A stretch of 63,368 bases of DNA from Cylindrotheca closterium (GCA_933822405.4 CAKOGP040000458.1:1-63368), one strand, 5' to 3'. Shown: positions 12,295 to 24,233, counted from the first letter of the stretch. Made by a program: numbers and translations. Notes: a model not told the origin generated them from the sequence alone.

Positions 12295-15200
12295 TCACTC
12301 ATTGAGGCCCGCCACCATCTCTGCCACAATCTCTTCACCCCGAATTTCCCATTCTTCGCGATTGCTTCTAGCATAGTTCTGAATGGGCAGGAGTTGTGTG
12401 TGAGTTGTTGAAGTGTATTGCGTACGAGAATACATTTGTCAACACATCGAACATACCAGAAACTCGTCGCTAGACTTTCCAAATACGCCACAGCTCTCCA
12501 GCTTCTTTGCCAATGGGATGATGTAAAAGTCGAAAAAGCCCATCTCGCCCTTGTACCATGTCAAAGCAGGATCCGAGTCGCTTCGACCCTGGACGTACGC
12601 CGCATGCATCTCATGAAACAGACGCTCGTTCCACTTTCGGTAAACACTGAAACGCACAACAAAAACAACAAGAGATGAGGAATTGGTAGAACAAGCGGAG
12701 AAAGACGCAACAAAGAAATATGGAACGTACTGCCAATGCTGCATCGTATGACTGACATCTGATGCTTGAATCAAGTGCTCAATCACAATCGTTGCCTTCC
12801 GATTGATACTCTCACGGCTCTCATTGTCAAGTTCCTCAATGTTAGCTTGATTCTTGAATGCCTTGTCCCATCGATTGTTTCGCAAGTTCTTCAAGTCCTT
12901 GTCCACGATGTCTGTTGCCATGACTGCGTTCACTGCCAACTCTCGGAATCGGATAATTTCAGCTGGAGTGGCACAAAGATGCTCTCGAAGGGTTGCAAAA
13001 CGGTCGCTCATGAAAAGATTCCAGGAAAGCACAAAGCTGTTCTGTTCGGCCACACTGCGATTCTCGTACTTGGCCGCGACGACGGCTCCTTCTTTTACCA
13101 GCTGAGCATTGGTTACGCCTGCACCATAGGAAATAGAACGAGACAAGGTGAGCCACGACAATATCGACGATTCTATAGCACATCGATCAATCATGATGGC
13201 TTACCTTCGTGATCTACATCATGGATCAAAGCAGCAAATGCACAGGCAAATTGAGTCAAAGGATCCGATGTAATACCGTAAGTATGATCATGTAGGTTTG
13301 CTTTCACGTGGAAGGAATCATCGTCAGATTCGTTTTCGTTTTCCATCATTTCAAAGTCGGTTGGAGCTTTAATTCTCGAAAGCAACTTGATGACACTCAT
13401 AGTAACGTGACTTGCATGCTTGAAGTTGTGGAATGAATTGGATCTGTACAGACTAGCAATTGTACTGATGAAATCACGCAACTGGGTTGAGACACTGGTT
13501 GGGATGTCAATGGTATGCGCATCTTCCTGCGAGTCTTCGACTGTTTGATTAAACTCGGGAAGCCAAATGGTCTCTCGGACATCGTGCAGTGGCTTGAAGT
13601 CGTCCTTCTTCATATCTTCAACAACTCTAAGATCCACTGCCGACAGGTCGGCCGAATCTTTCTTAGCAGCAACATAGGCATTCCTCCTTGCAACAATCTG
13701 CTTGAGAATGTCAGTGAAAACAGTCACATTCCAGTCGACAAGCCGATCTTTGCGATCGCCAGCATCATCAAGCTGGTTTCCAAATGCAGCTGGTGTCGCT
13801 TCTTCCAAGCTGTTATTGCTCTTCTCTGATACAGACGCTGTCTCGGAACCGGTACCGGTAGACTCCTTACCACTCCCAACTGCTTTGCCAATCCAATACG
13901 TTTGGAGATCACCTTTTCCCCTTGCAACGATGGTTCCCTCGCGTTTTACTAGCCAATGTCCCTTGTGACACTTTCGCAGATGCTCCGCCGTGTCCAGTGA
14001 AACATGGATTCGACCTGCAGCCCCCTTGCTTTCAACTCGAGCTGCCACGTTCATTGTGTCCCCTGCCATTGAAAGTAACAAAAAGAAACGTTAGATCATC
14101 TTCGGATGTCGGGATAGTAGCAAGAAGACCGCTTATCGTACCGAACAATTGGAATCTCGCCTTCTCTCCTCGAATGACACCTGCAGTAACGGGTCCCGAG
14201 TGGATACCAATTCGAAGCAACAGGTCTGCAGTGTCGGGTCCAAGTTTGGTTTCCAACGTTTGCGTCATATGTGTCATGGCGCGAGATATCTTGTGAGCGT
14301 ACTTTACCATCAGCACAGCGTGATCTATATGAGGTCAAGAACAAAGATGAATCAAACATGAGACCAAAGCTTCGTCGTATTCGGACTCAAAATCGCTATC
14401 TTTGTATCTTACCTTTGCGAAATGTTGGAATTCCGGTGGCGGCGACATAGCAATCGCCGACGGTCTCGACCTTGAAAACTTTGCTATGTTTGGTGAGGCG
14501 ATCAAATTCACCATAGACAGTCTCCAGTAAAGTGAACACTTGGGATGGTTCCCTCACAGATGACCACGCAGTGAAGCCACAGATATCAGCAAACATGACA
14601 GTCGTGGTCGCAAAATAGTCGGCAAGTGGTGGTCGCGACAAGTCAGTAAGCGGATCACTCGTTGGATCAAGGAGCTCGTGGAAGTTTCGTGGGTTCTTCT
14701 TGTTATCAGAGCTTTCGTCGCCAATGATCTTGTTGCGGATATTGTCGGGGAAAAGAGAAGTGATGACAGCATTTGATCTTGCTGCATTCGCTACCAGAGT
14801 TTCGTTTCGTTTATGGACAAACGAATTGTACACGAAGAACACGGCAATCATAAAGGCAAAGGACCCAGCGATGCAAACAGTGTACAGAAGTGGCACTGGA
14901 GTCAGATACAGGTCAGCAAACTTGTCATTGAGATACAAGTGCATAGAATATCGACAGTGTCCTTGTGTGTCTTCGAACTCTGGGTGTGTGTGAAGTGCAA
15001 GATTCACAAAGCGCTCGTATTCATCGTACTTGGTTTGGTGCATATCCCCTTCTCCGAGGTAGAAAGCATCCGGGCCTTGAGAGAAAATGACAATACGTGA
15101 GAAAGTGATATTTCCTTCAGCGTCATGAGACTTCAGTACTAATACACACCATTGATTTCGTAAGCAAAGCTTTGGCCGCAGCTATTCTTCAGGATTGCAT

Positions 15201-16369
15201 TGATACCGACCACACCTTCTGGGAGAAGGTTCTGGAGAGAGAAGTCCCAACCCATTGCCGAACCAATTATGGCAACAATTGGACTGTTTGTGTCTTCTGA
15301 TTCCAAATGCACTGGGGTGAAGACAAAGCTGTGGGGGAAGTCCGTCGAAGATCCTTCAATCTCACTGTGCATTGCGGCATGTTCCGCATTCGACAACGAT
15401 AGTCCGGCTGTGACATAGGGTCGTACTTTCGATATCAAAGGCTCATGCTTCAAAATCTTAACGGCTTCAAAGACACTAGCGTAGTCAGGAACACTGATCG
15501 CATTCCAATTGAGAGCACCGTATGTAAACATCGGTGGCGAAAAGTGCCACATGGGATGGTAGAAGTCGCGATCAATGTCTTCAACGAACCCATTCGCTGT
15601 GCCGACAGTTAGAAACGATTTGTATCCCACTGGGTTCAGATCGTCCAAATTGCCATTTTCGATCATGTGTGCTTCAGCGACTATGCGTTCGTAGTTGTTG
15701 TCGGTGTAGTTCAAATAGGCTTCTTTGTTTTCTCTTGTGACCAGTGGCAACAAGGTACAGACTTCTGTTCCAGCAATCTTCAAGACATGCTCAGCATAGG
15801 CCTCAAACTTCGGGAGATCCACAAATGGCCAGATCTGGTTGCTTGCATCAGCGTAGTCAGAGATGATTGTGGCAAGGGTTTGGAACCCCTCGCGAATATC
15901 TTCTTGTTGGCGAATAGCCGCTTCAGAGAGGGCGTCAGAGAACTGATCGTACTGTGAACGAGCGGAATGATGAAGAAGGTTAAAGAAAATGATGGGTACA
16001 ACGGCGCGTATCGGTCTTAAGATTACGTACCGCAAGATTCAATGCCTTCTTTTCCTCCTGTTGCAAAAAATGGAAGGTGAGTCCAGATACAGTCGCTCCG
16101 ATCACTAGAATCAGAAAGAGTAGAGCCAATCGCCAGACCTGGACACTGCGATCTTCGTGACGAGAGCGATTGCGGATCTCTTGCACTTCATCGCGCCTTT
16201 CAGATGCTGATTCGTCGGTTTCAGAATCATTGTGAGACGAAAGTCTGGACTTTCCACCAAGATCTGCTGGGACAAGAATTGGGTCTTCACCATCCAAGTC
16301 AAGGCTCCTATTATCAAGAGGTTGCATGCTTTCGTTGGATACAAAAGATTGCGACAAACTACGCATCAT
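12295..16369 (-). CDS. Receptor-like guanylate cyclase / cyclic-nucleotide phosphodiesterase, copy 2 (8 exons)
   Basis: This is a close paralogue of the gene at 1848-6087 with the same exon phases. Inferred exons: 16369-16031, 15951-15150, 15075-14413, 14324-14142, 14062-13205, 13118-12731, 12646-12457, 12378-12295; they sum to 1168 codons plus stop. It has two TM helices around an exposed sensor-like region, then cyclase and PDE domains. FADICGF, KVETVGDCY, TMNVAARVES, FHNFKHA and HDVDHEGVTNAQL are all present, so both enzymes look active. Differences from copy 1 are a shorter N-terminus (about 48 residues fewer), a divergent exposed domain, an extra NSTGTGSE-like linker, and a different C-terminus (ending GLNE, versus a longer KKRPATNSSV tail). 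Ligand specificity could therefore differ. Bifunctional cyclase/PDE genes of this kind have been linked to sex-pheromone signalling in a pennate diatom; that role here is only a possibility. Confidence 0.9.
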
Positions 16370-17626
16370 TTTACGGTATGCAAAATCTTTGTTTTCCGAG
16401 ATTGCTGCGGTCTTTTGTGAGTTATTGAATGGAGAAGATTCGCACTATAATAGTGGGACATGTGCTCGATGGAAAGGCGAAAGTAACGAAGCGAAAGCAA
16501 ACGAGCTGGGTGCGATCCATGCTTTTAACGCCACAAATAGACTTGTTCTCTTTCGCATTTTCTTTGGTTTTTTAGACATACCACAAGTTGGTTTGTAATT
16601 GCCAAGCAATGAGAACCCATAGAAATAGGCCACGGCCTACGCATGTTTAAAATATATGAATTCTGAAAGAAGCTTGATGTATTCTAAAAATATTCTTCCG
16701 GTTAACGACGAAATTTCTTTTTTGTTCAACAGTGCTGTCGTTTGTGGCGTAGTTCAATAAGCGATCGCTACTAAACTTTTAGAGTTTCTATTGGTCATAG
16801 TCATTCAGAGAATAATTAATCTCTCGCGACTCTATTTGGCGTTCCCTTGCACCATTCGATTGAAGGAAAATCAGACGCTGCTGCAAACGCTTCTGTAGCT
16901 AAAGTGCAAAATGACCTCGCTTCATTCGGCCTGAAAAATAACAGTCTCAAGTGTCTCTTCTGTTCGGCACCCAGCTTTCTTGGCTACATCGGTACAAGTT
17001 AAAAGTAATAGTTCATACAAGTGAATGCCAGTCACGTCGTGCAATGCTCTTGGTACTCCCGCCCAAGTGATTACCGCGGTAGTCCGAAGAGTTGTTGTAA
17101 TGTTTAAAATGCGCCGCACAGGTGCTGGCTCACAATGATGATGATTTGTTTTCATCGTACTCGTAACAGGTACCAGGCACCTATCAATACCAGAGTCCGG
17201 CAATTACGCAGTACTGGACAGTACCAGGTACTACTGTTGTACCTGCTACTATGGTACTGTATCTTGAATCTTGTCATTCGACAAACAATTCGAACACAGC
17301 TGGACCATTTCTCCCCCGTATAATCCCCATTTTCGCCTAAACAGCAAAGTTTCGAAGTTCCTTTTCTGCGCGTGCACGACGCGAATGGAGCGGTGCGCAT
17401 ATTTGACCAATATGAGTTTGAGAGTGCGTCGTCCCTCCGTCGTCACCACACGGTACGAGTACATCCGAGTCTGATCAGAACAGTTATGTGCGTTTGTTCT
17501 TCTCTTTCGTGGGAATTTTGAAACTGCTGACGACAGTTGAAATGATGAGGCAAACAAAGAAATCTGCCGGAAAGAATACTGTGCTGTAAAAATTAGAAAT
17601 TCATTGGCACAAATAGAAGCGAAACG
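16370..17626. other. Divergent spacer between cyclase/PDE 2 and PFK
   Basis: The two genes are transcribed away from each other, so this stretch of about 1.26 kb should hold both promoters. I see no supported gene. A cluster of GTACC/GGTAC words and partly palindromic text lies at about 17,165-17,250. Confidence 0.5.
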
Positions 17627-19564
17627 ATGAAGGTGACATCGCTTCATCTACATTACCTCGCACTAGTTGCTTCAACCAGAGCTTTTACAACAACACTCTT
17701 CCCCAATCGTCACCATGTTACTGTGAATTCCAAAGCCAAGAACAGTCAAAGAAGCAGGCTTCAGATGACAGCTACTGCCAGCACCAACAGCACGTCTGAA
17801 GCAAGTCCTCTTCTTCCCAATATTGTTTCCGATATTGAATATGTGAATGCCGTAGATGGACTTACGGAAGACGTCAAAATCCCATCCCCAAAACACATAT
17901 TATGGAAGGTCGAACTTGTGGACCGCGTCTTTGACGATGTCAACCGTGCCACCTACCCAAATCCACTTTCCCTGAAACCGAACACTCCAACCTCGTGGTT
18001 TGTCGATGACGATGATCTTGTCGCAGCGAAGGTGAACGTGGCAGCTTCCGACACTGACCTAGATAAGGGAATCAAAGCTGAAGCCTATACATTGGCTGGT
18101 CCTCGGTTTGATATTGCCTTTGATCCGAAGCAGTGCAAAGCAGCTGTCGTAACCTGTGGAGGGCTATGTCCCGGTGAGTCCGATTATGTTAGGTCTAGGA
18201 CGATTGATATTATGGTCCCACAAATGGTATTCTGACACTTTTGCATCACTATTTCAACGTAATCCGATCATACCATGCTATATACGACCATAGGGCTGAA
18301 TACGGTAGTCAGAGAAATTGTCATGTGCCTCCGTCGTCAATATGGAGTTTCCACTACATATGGCATTCCTTCGGGATACCGAGGCTTTAAGGATCCCACT
18401 ACCTGGATTCCTTTGGATGAAAAGGTGGTCCGCAACTTTCACAACATGGGAGGATCCTTCTTGGGAAGTTCCAGGGGTGGTCATGACACCAAGGCCATTG
18501 TCGATTCGTTGGAAAAGGAAGGAATCAATTTATTGTTTGTGACGGGCGGAGATGGAACAGTCCGAGGTGCCGGTATGTTGCTGTCTGCTTGCATTTACGT
18601 CGATTGCAGCATAATATTGACGTGTTATTGTCGCAAAAATGAAAGACCTCTAACAGATTCGTCAAATCCTTCTATAGCCCTAATCGCAGATGAAGTTCGA
18701 AATCGTGGATTGGAAATCGCCGTCGCGGTCATTCCCAAAACCATTGACAATGACATTCCTCTCATTGACCGAACCTTTGGATTTGAATCTGCCGTCAATG
18801 CGGCCCGGCAGGCTATTGATGTGGCGGTCACCGAAGCCGAAGGATTTCCGTACGGTCTTGGGATTGTCAAGGTGATGGGACGACATTCCGGATTCATTGC
18901 CATGCATTCCACTTTGGGATCGAGAGTGGTGGATTTGTGCTTGGTTCCTGAAGTTGATTTCTATTTGGATGGAGAAGGCGGTATTGTCGATCATTTGGCG
19001 GACCGTTTGTTGGAAAATGGAAATGCCATTGTGGTAGTCGCAGAAGGTGCTGGACAAGAACTCATGGCTACCATGGGGTCGCATGGAGCTGACGAAGTGG
19101 ATCTATCGGGGAATAAATTATTGGATGATGTGGGTCCATGGTTGGTGAAACAACTCAAGCCACGATTGAATGAAAAACTAAAGGGCAAGACACCCTACGA
19201 CGATGGAGTCACCTGCAAATATGTGGATCCATCGTACATGGTTCGTGGAATTCCACCCACCACGGCCGACAATTTGTTTTGCACCCAACTGGCGCACAAT
19301 GCGGTCCACGGTGCCATGGCTGGGATGACTTCCTTTTTGGTGGGATCCGTCAATACCCGGGAATGTTACCTTCCCATTCGGTTGGTGGCCAACAAGCAAA
19401 ACGTGATTGATACTGCCCATCAATCCTTGTGGGAATATGTTGTATTTGATACCCAACAACCAAGTTTTGCAGTGGAAAACGACTGCCGGGACGAAAATGA
19501 TATCATTACCACCGCTTCGGGTGGTGTCATTTTTCGGAATAGTGATGATGAATGCAGCATCTAA
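17627..19564 (+). CDS. ATP-type 6-phosphofructokinase, probably plastid-targeted (3 exons)
   Basis: Inferred exons 17627-18173, 18294-18572 and 18678-19564 give 570 residues. The enzyme phosphorylates fructose 6-phosphate to fructose 1,6-bisphosphate. It has CGGLCPGLN, GGDGT (about 267-271), PKTIDND (about 295), the MGRHSG substrate block and a plant-like length. Gly in GGDGT, where PPi-dependent enzymes have Asp, points to ATP as phosphoryl donor. The N-terminus is a signal peptide ending LVASTRA, followed by Phe and an Arg/Ser/Thr-rich stretch. This matches the Phe+1 rule for diatom plastid presequences, so plastid import is likely though not proved. Intron 1 (120 bp) contains stops. Intron 2 (105 bp) is in frame and stop-free, so unspliced RNA would insert 35 residues right after the GGDGT loop. 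An internal fragment of this gene recurs at 30,964-31,447. Confidence 0.9.
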
Positions 19565-20043
19565 TGATTGAATTATTTGTTTTAAAAATAATTGGAAACT
19601 GCTACAACACAGGTTGATGCAAAAGACCACTTTTTTGTGGAAGTTGCTGTCAGAATAGATACTATGCATAGATATGGAACGTAATAAAAAATGTTGACTA
19701 TATAGATGCTACACCTATAGTCTTGTCCGATGGCCGCGATGATGATTTGCAGAAATCATGAGAAAGCAACCCGAGGATGAATGAATATTGACAAAATACA
19801 AACCCCACAAAATAGAATTATAAGTATTATAAGTATAGTCTCATAGCAATAACTTGTTGTTATCTAATATCTAATGTATAATAGAATGCAACTGTACAAA
19901 ATTGTCGTAGCAACAGGATTCATCACCCCCACATTCCCAGTGTTGTTTAGAAACCCCAGTGTTGTTTAGAATGCACCATCCATATCCAAATCTGTAGCAG
20001 ACATAGTGTCGCTGACACCAGTCCTTACTGGCACAAGGATCCG
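19565..20043. other. Convergent 3' spacer PFK / VWD-1
   Basis: AT-rich sequence between two convergent genes. It holds both 3' untranslated regions. A short direct repeat, CCAGTGTTGTTTAGAA, occurs twice near 19,936-19,975. Nothing else is seen. Confidence 0.5.
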
Positions 20044-20856
20044 TCAAAGCAGACGCGCAAGAGATTGTTGCTTATGCTCCATAGAAATGGTGCCAACACT
20101 AGGAGATTCCTCGGCCAAACGACGCGCATTGCGTTCTCCTTCTGGCTTTAAGCATTTGTCTGGAAATTGGGGATGCGAGCTTTCGTGAAAGAGCCTTGGT
20201 TCGTACGGAAGTACTTGCCACTCATCACCCAGCTCCACCAGGTCCTCCATGCCAGTGACACCATCCCGGGCATAGGTCTTTCCAGTCTTACAGTCACCAA
20301 GAAGACCAACCGTATTGCCAAAGATGGATTCGTCTCCATTGAATCGAACACGGACAAACTCCTTGTAGGTTTCCACAGTAATGTTTTGTCCTGTGGAATA
20401 CTTGTCGGAAAAATCAATCGTATACGAACGTTTGTAGGAGGCAGTGGAGGATAGCTCTTGGGTTACTGGAAATCCAGCAACATTTTCGAGGTGTCCTTGA
20501 TACTCGTAATTGGACCAATAGTGAGGATGAGCCCCGTCGTCATCGCCTTCTTCCGTATCCGCAGAACCTTCAATCTCTAGAATGTCATCGCCAATCTGAA
20601 TGGCAATACTTTGAATGTAGGACCAGTATCCAACAATCTTGGTACGAATGTGAACCTGCAACCCAAGGCCTTGGGCAAATACTTCGTCTTTCATCATCAC
20701 AAGGTCACATTGACCATGGTGTTCGTACCAAGGCGTGATGTATTGAAGTTGCCGGCGACTGTTCAGGTGTCCTGCTGAAACATTCTTATTGCTGGCTAAT
20801 AGTAGTAGTAGTACTAAGAACAAAAGGGGGGCCACGGTCGAAGGGAGATGATTCAT
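20044..20856 (-). CDS. Secreted VWD-like protein 1
   Basis: 270 residues from the Met of MNHLPSTVAP, chosen because a strong signal peptide (LLFLVLLLLLAS) follows; the frame stays open for 27 codons upstream. The mature part matches two paralogues in this window. Its blocks are GQCDLVMMKDEVFAQGLGLQ, YWSYIQSIAIQIGDDILEIE, SIFGNTVGLLGDCKTGKTYA and GDEWQVLPYEPRLFHE. The order 'D.V....G.G.. (strand-rich) ..FGNTVGLLGD...' followed by an acidic segment resembles von Willebrand factor type D domains of diatom extracellular proteins. It is shorter at the C-terminus than copies 2 and 3, lacking their AELACFRVMSD...CVNDVLAT tail. The role may be in the cell wall or secreted matrix, but the sequence does not decide this. 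Confidence 0.75.
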   Translation of the reverse strand: MNHLPSTVAPLLFLVLLLLLASNKNVSAGHLNSRRQLQYITPWYEHHGQCDLVMMKDEVFAQGLGLQVHIRTKIVGYWSYIQSIAIQIGDDILEIEGSADTEEGDDDGAHPHYWSNYEYQGHLENVAGFPVTQELSSTASYKRSYTIDFSDKYSTGQNITVETYKEFVRVRFNGDESIFGNTVGLLGDCKTGKTYARDGVTGMEDLVELGDEWQVLPYEPRLFHESSHPQFPDKCLKPEGERNARRLAEESPSVGTISMEHKQQSLARLL

Positions 20857-22245
20857 CGTGCTGACAGCGGTGCAAGGGCGTGTTTTCTTTTCTTTTGGTG
20901 CGCAAACTTGGTGCAGCAGAATACTTGTACAACGCAATGAACCGCAGCAGAAATATAAGAACCTCTCCTATTGAAATTCAGTGCGCTCGCGATTTTTCAT
21001 TGAGGTTCACCAAAAAACTAGGCGGAACCAAGGATTGATTGGAACCAGTGGGATTCTTTCCCCCCTAAATTACAGAACAATAACGAAAACGTTCAATTAA
21101 CGCGCTGTGAGAACGCGCCGGCCACTCAACCTTTTATACGAAATTCCCACAGATGCTTGTGTGACCAGTCGCCTTTTAACGCGTGTTTTCAACCTGATCA
21201 AAAAACTTGTTCCTCAAAAACTATTTTCGAATTTGGGAGAGTCTCACGCTCCATTGTGGGTGTGATGGACGGACGGTCGTATAGTACTGCCAAGAGTATA
21301 GTACATACACGTGTACCAGTATCTCTCCAAATTGGCGACGAGATATTTTTATAGTTAGTAAGATCGACCAGGACAGTACTATAGAGCCTCCCATCCAGGC
21401 ACCGTAGTGAAGATCGTTTCATATTCTTGTATTCGTCACCATGCATTTGCCTAGTACTAGTAGATGTACTAGCCGCAAGCCTATTGATTCATTCATTCAA
21501 TTTCTTACCGCTTAGCTAGAATTATATGTGTGAGTGATATACCAGTATATCGTAACAGCAAATACCACCAATGGATTTACAGTACTCTAAACTACCATAA
21601 AAGAAAATGGCTCATGTTGTTATATTTTGCATCTGTTGATCTTTATATTTTTGTATTTTTATTGATGCATACAGCCATGATCTTGTGTTCGGTTGCATCA
21701 TCGATGCATAATATTTTGATTCAAGTTGTTGTCTTCGCATTTTCTTTGATTCAAAGAATCATTAGTATATCGTGTCATGCATACATGTATTGTACGGTGT
21801 TCATTTTATTGATGCGTTCGAGGGACAATCACCTCTTTTGTTTCATTTTTCGTTGTCATATTATTGGTTGTTTCTTCGTTTTGACTTTTGTATCTCTTGA
21901 TGCATATATACAATAGTGGTGTAGATGTACTGAATTGTGTACATTCTACGGCATGCCTTCTACATACTCTTTTGGGACTTTTTTCACCCAAAAAGAAGCA
22001 TTGAAGTACATACTGACTTACGCGATTCTTGGACCACAACAGCTCGAACTTAGAGCTGAAGCAGGATCAAACGGTAGCGGTCAAAGGACGTGAACTCTCT
22101 TTTGATTTCGTTCAGCCTTGGTGGAAGGATAAGTGTGTCCGTAACCACGCAAAGATCTTTCATGGAAGCGCGCTCCTCGTCTCCAGGTGTTCTTGACATT
22201 TGTCAGTTGCGAGTGCAATAGTGTTGGCCAACATTTTCTGACAAG
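20857..22245. other. Spacer upstream of VWD-1, site matching the 14-kb insertion
   Basis: No gene is seen. The stretch 21,240-22,245 has a paralogous copy in unit B that is split into 31,680-32,040 and 46,045-46,790. The position near 21,505-21,510 (AATTTCTT|ACCGCTTAGC) therefore behaves as the empty target of the large insertion. Text from 21,530 onward (AT-rich, with palindromic GATATACCAGTATATCG) is repeated almost unchanged after 46,060. Confidence 0.65.
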
Positions 22246-22929
22246 TCAAGAGCACTGAAAAGAAGAAGATTGTTTCGAGAAAGGTCGCATGCGGAAGCGG
22301 GGTACGGGTTGGCGATCTCTACGGAAGATCGATGGACCATCGACTTCCATTTCATCAGTATCGACTTGCATCCAGTCAATTTCAGGTAGGTCGATTTCCA
22401 TTTCATCAAAATCAACTTGCATCCAATAAATTTCCGGTAGATCAATGTCCATTTCGTCTTGGTCAACTTCCATCGCATTGCAGTCGATAGAAAGTCCGGA
22501 GAACCGTCTAGCAAGCTCGGTTACAGAAGCATTGCTTGTGGCGAGTTCCGAAGAAGGATGGAGCGAAAGGTAAGTCGCCATCATTTCAGCTTCAATTTCG
22601 TCTCCAGCAGCATCGAGACCTTGAGATTCCGAGACGAAATCTTGTGTTGCTGGTTGTGAGAAAGCCAAAGGTGCTGAATCAGACAAATTGAGGACGACCT
22701 GATTTGGCTCGTTCTTGGTGGTGGTGGTGGTGGTGGTTTGCAATGATGACTCCATTGATTCGTCGTTTTCTTCCTCCATTTTCGCTTTGGTTTCATTGCA
22801 GTTAAGAGAAAGACCAGAGAATAGTTTCATAAGCTCCTCCATGTCGTCTTGGTTTTGCTCAACATTGACGTGACGGTCCTCCTTCATAAGGTTTCCACGT
22901 TGTTGCTTGGTTGCAAAGAAGGTGTTCAT
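22246..22929 (-). CDS. Acidic protein with DEMEIDLPEIDWMQVD repeats, copy A
   Basis: 227 residues. The start MNTFFATKQQ is shared with the unit B copy; an upstream extension of 42 codons is not conserved and is left out. The protein is soluble and strongly acidic. It has a repeated FSGLSLNCNETKA / FSGLSIDCNAMEV module, a Thr run (encoded by ACC repeats at about 22,720-22,737), and near the C-terminus three tandem 16-residue units of the DEMEIDLPEIDWMQVD type. I recognise no family. Conservation of the reading frame between two diverged units suggests it was under selection at least until the duplication. Neighbours are two VWD-like genes on the same strand, with no evident functional link. 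Confidence 0.6.
   Translation of the reverse strand: MNTFFATKQQRGNLMKEDRHVNVEQNQDDMEELMKLFSGLSLNCNETKAKMEEENDESMESSLQTTTTTTTKNEPNQVVLNLSDSAPLAFSQPATQDFVSESQGLDAAGDEIEAEMMATYLSLHPSSELATSNASVTELARRFSGLSIDCNAMEVDQDEMDIDLPEIYWMQVDFDEMEIDLPEIDWMQVDTDEMEVDGPSIFRRDRQPVPRFRMRPFSKQSSSFQCS
22330..22480. repeat. 48-bp in-frame tandem repeat
   Basis: Three degenerate 48-bp units encode the 16-residue acidic repeats of the overlapping gene. The same array is present at about 46,870-47,010 in unit B. Confidence 0.75.
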
Positions 22930-24233
22930 GTTTGATTTTGATGTTTGGTGTTTGGTGTTATATGCGAATAGGTGAAGAATAAGATTGCACAAAAAGCTCG
23001 GCGCTTTGTTTTTATGAGCTTTTGGAGTGCGAATGCCACAGCGGCCAGAGTGCATGTTTGCATATCGTTTGCATCATCATCGTGGAATTATCAAAAAATG
23101 AACACGGTACACGCTGGCGAAATGAAACGACTTTTTCGACAGATTTTCATTTCGCTAGAGCTGGAATTTCTTTTCAAAACAATGAAGCAAGCAATCTTCA
23201 ATCTGCAGCCGGTTGTGTTGTTGTTTACGATAGGCTTTTGAAGGCGGCGAGGCCTCTATATAATGAATGGGACTCACTTCAAAAGCTTCATCATTATCAT
23301 CATCATCATCAATAATGTCTCTCTGTTTTTATCGCGGCCGCCGAGCTGCGTTTTTATTCTATTTATTTGCCCGTTTGTTGTAGTCTTGTGTTCGTGCATC
23401 ATTGAAATCACTGTTCGAAAGTCCGATATATATTCAAATCTGGTCGTGAATGACGCAACCCGGAGTGCCGATATACTTTTCCGCAATACCATGCGGGAAC
23501 TAAAATTTCACTAGTAATCGTATGGTAGATGATTTCCAGGTATTGCGGAAAAGTATATGATTTTGATATACGTTTCGTGCGGAAATGCGCGGTAATGATA
23601 TATCCTTCAGTAAGTCTGTAGAGTGTTTGATTTGATCAAGGATTTGATCGTGGTACGTAGCGTAGCGTAACGTAACGTGACTTCAAATGATCCATTCGAT
23701 CAGTATAGGAATCAATCGATCACAGCTTGGAGGAAGAGTGCGGTACACTTTGCTTGCGGCGGAGACCTCGTGACACTGATACTTTAGCAACGAGGCTAGA
23801 GACCAACATAAACGAGCAAGGGCATTGAAATTGAAAACAAAGGAATCCATCTGATTCATTTCACACTATCATAATGCCAGCACTTGGCAATTCTTGCTGC
23901 ATAAATCTAAGTTTCATCGACGCTGATGGGTCGTGTTATATTTGTGTTTCTGGTTTCTTGACATTTTCCCTGCTGTCCAGCGCAGATGAGATGAGATGAA
24001 TGAATGAATGAATCGAATCCAGCCATTATTGGAACCCATGCTTATCGTGAAATTGTCAATCTCGCATTCTGAATTCGCAGTTTTCTCAACAATATTTCGG
24101 CTTCCACTGTTGCAGCCACTGGATTGATTCCCTTCAAGCGTGGAGGAATCCAAAGCGAGTTCTTCGTTTTCCCTTGGTGGGGATCATTACCAGAATGAAT
24201 CAATCATACAACTAACAGCTAGTAGTCGCGTAG
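22930..24233. other. Intergenic spacer, acidic-repeat gene to VWD-2
   Basis: No gene is supported. It contains a CAT/ATC run near 23,288-23,312, the perfect inverted repeat annotated separately, and a long stretch (about 23,640-24,180) that is alignable to 48,070-48,600 in unit B but has no coding potential I can see. Confidence 0.5.
23471..23558. mobile_element. Tiny hairpin element (about 88 bp), unit A only
   Basis: The arms ATATACTTTTCCGCAATACC (23471-23490) and its exact reverse complement (23539-23558) flank a 48-base loop. The corresponding place in unit B (after about 47,945) lacks it, so it is probably a small non-autonomous insertion. No target duplication is clear. Confidence 0.55.
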
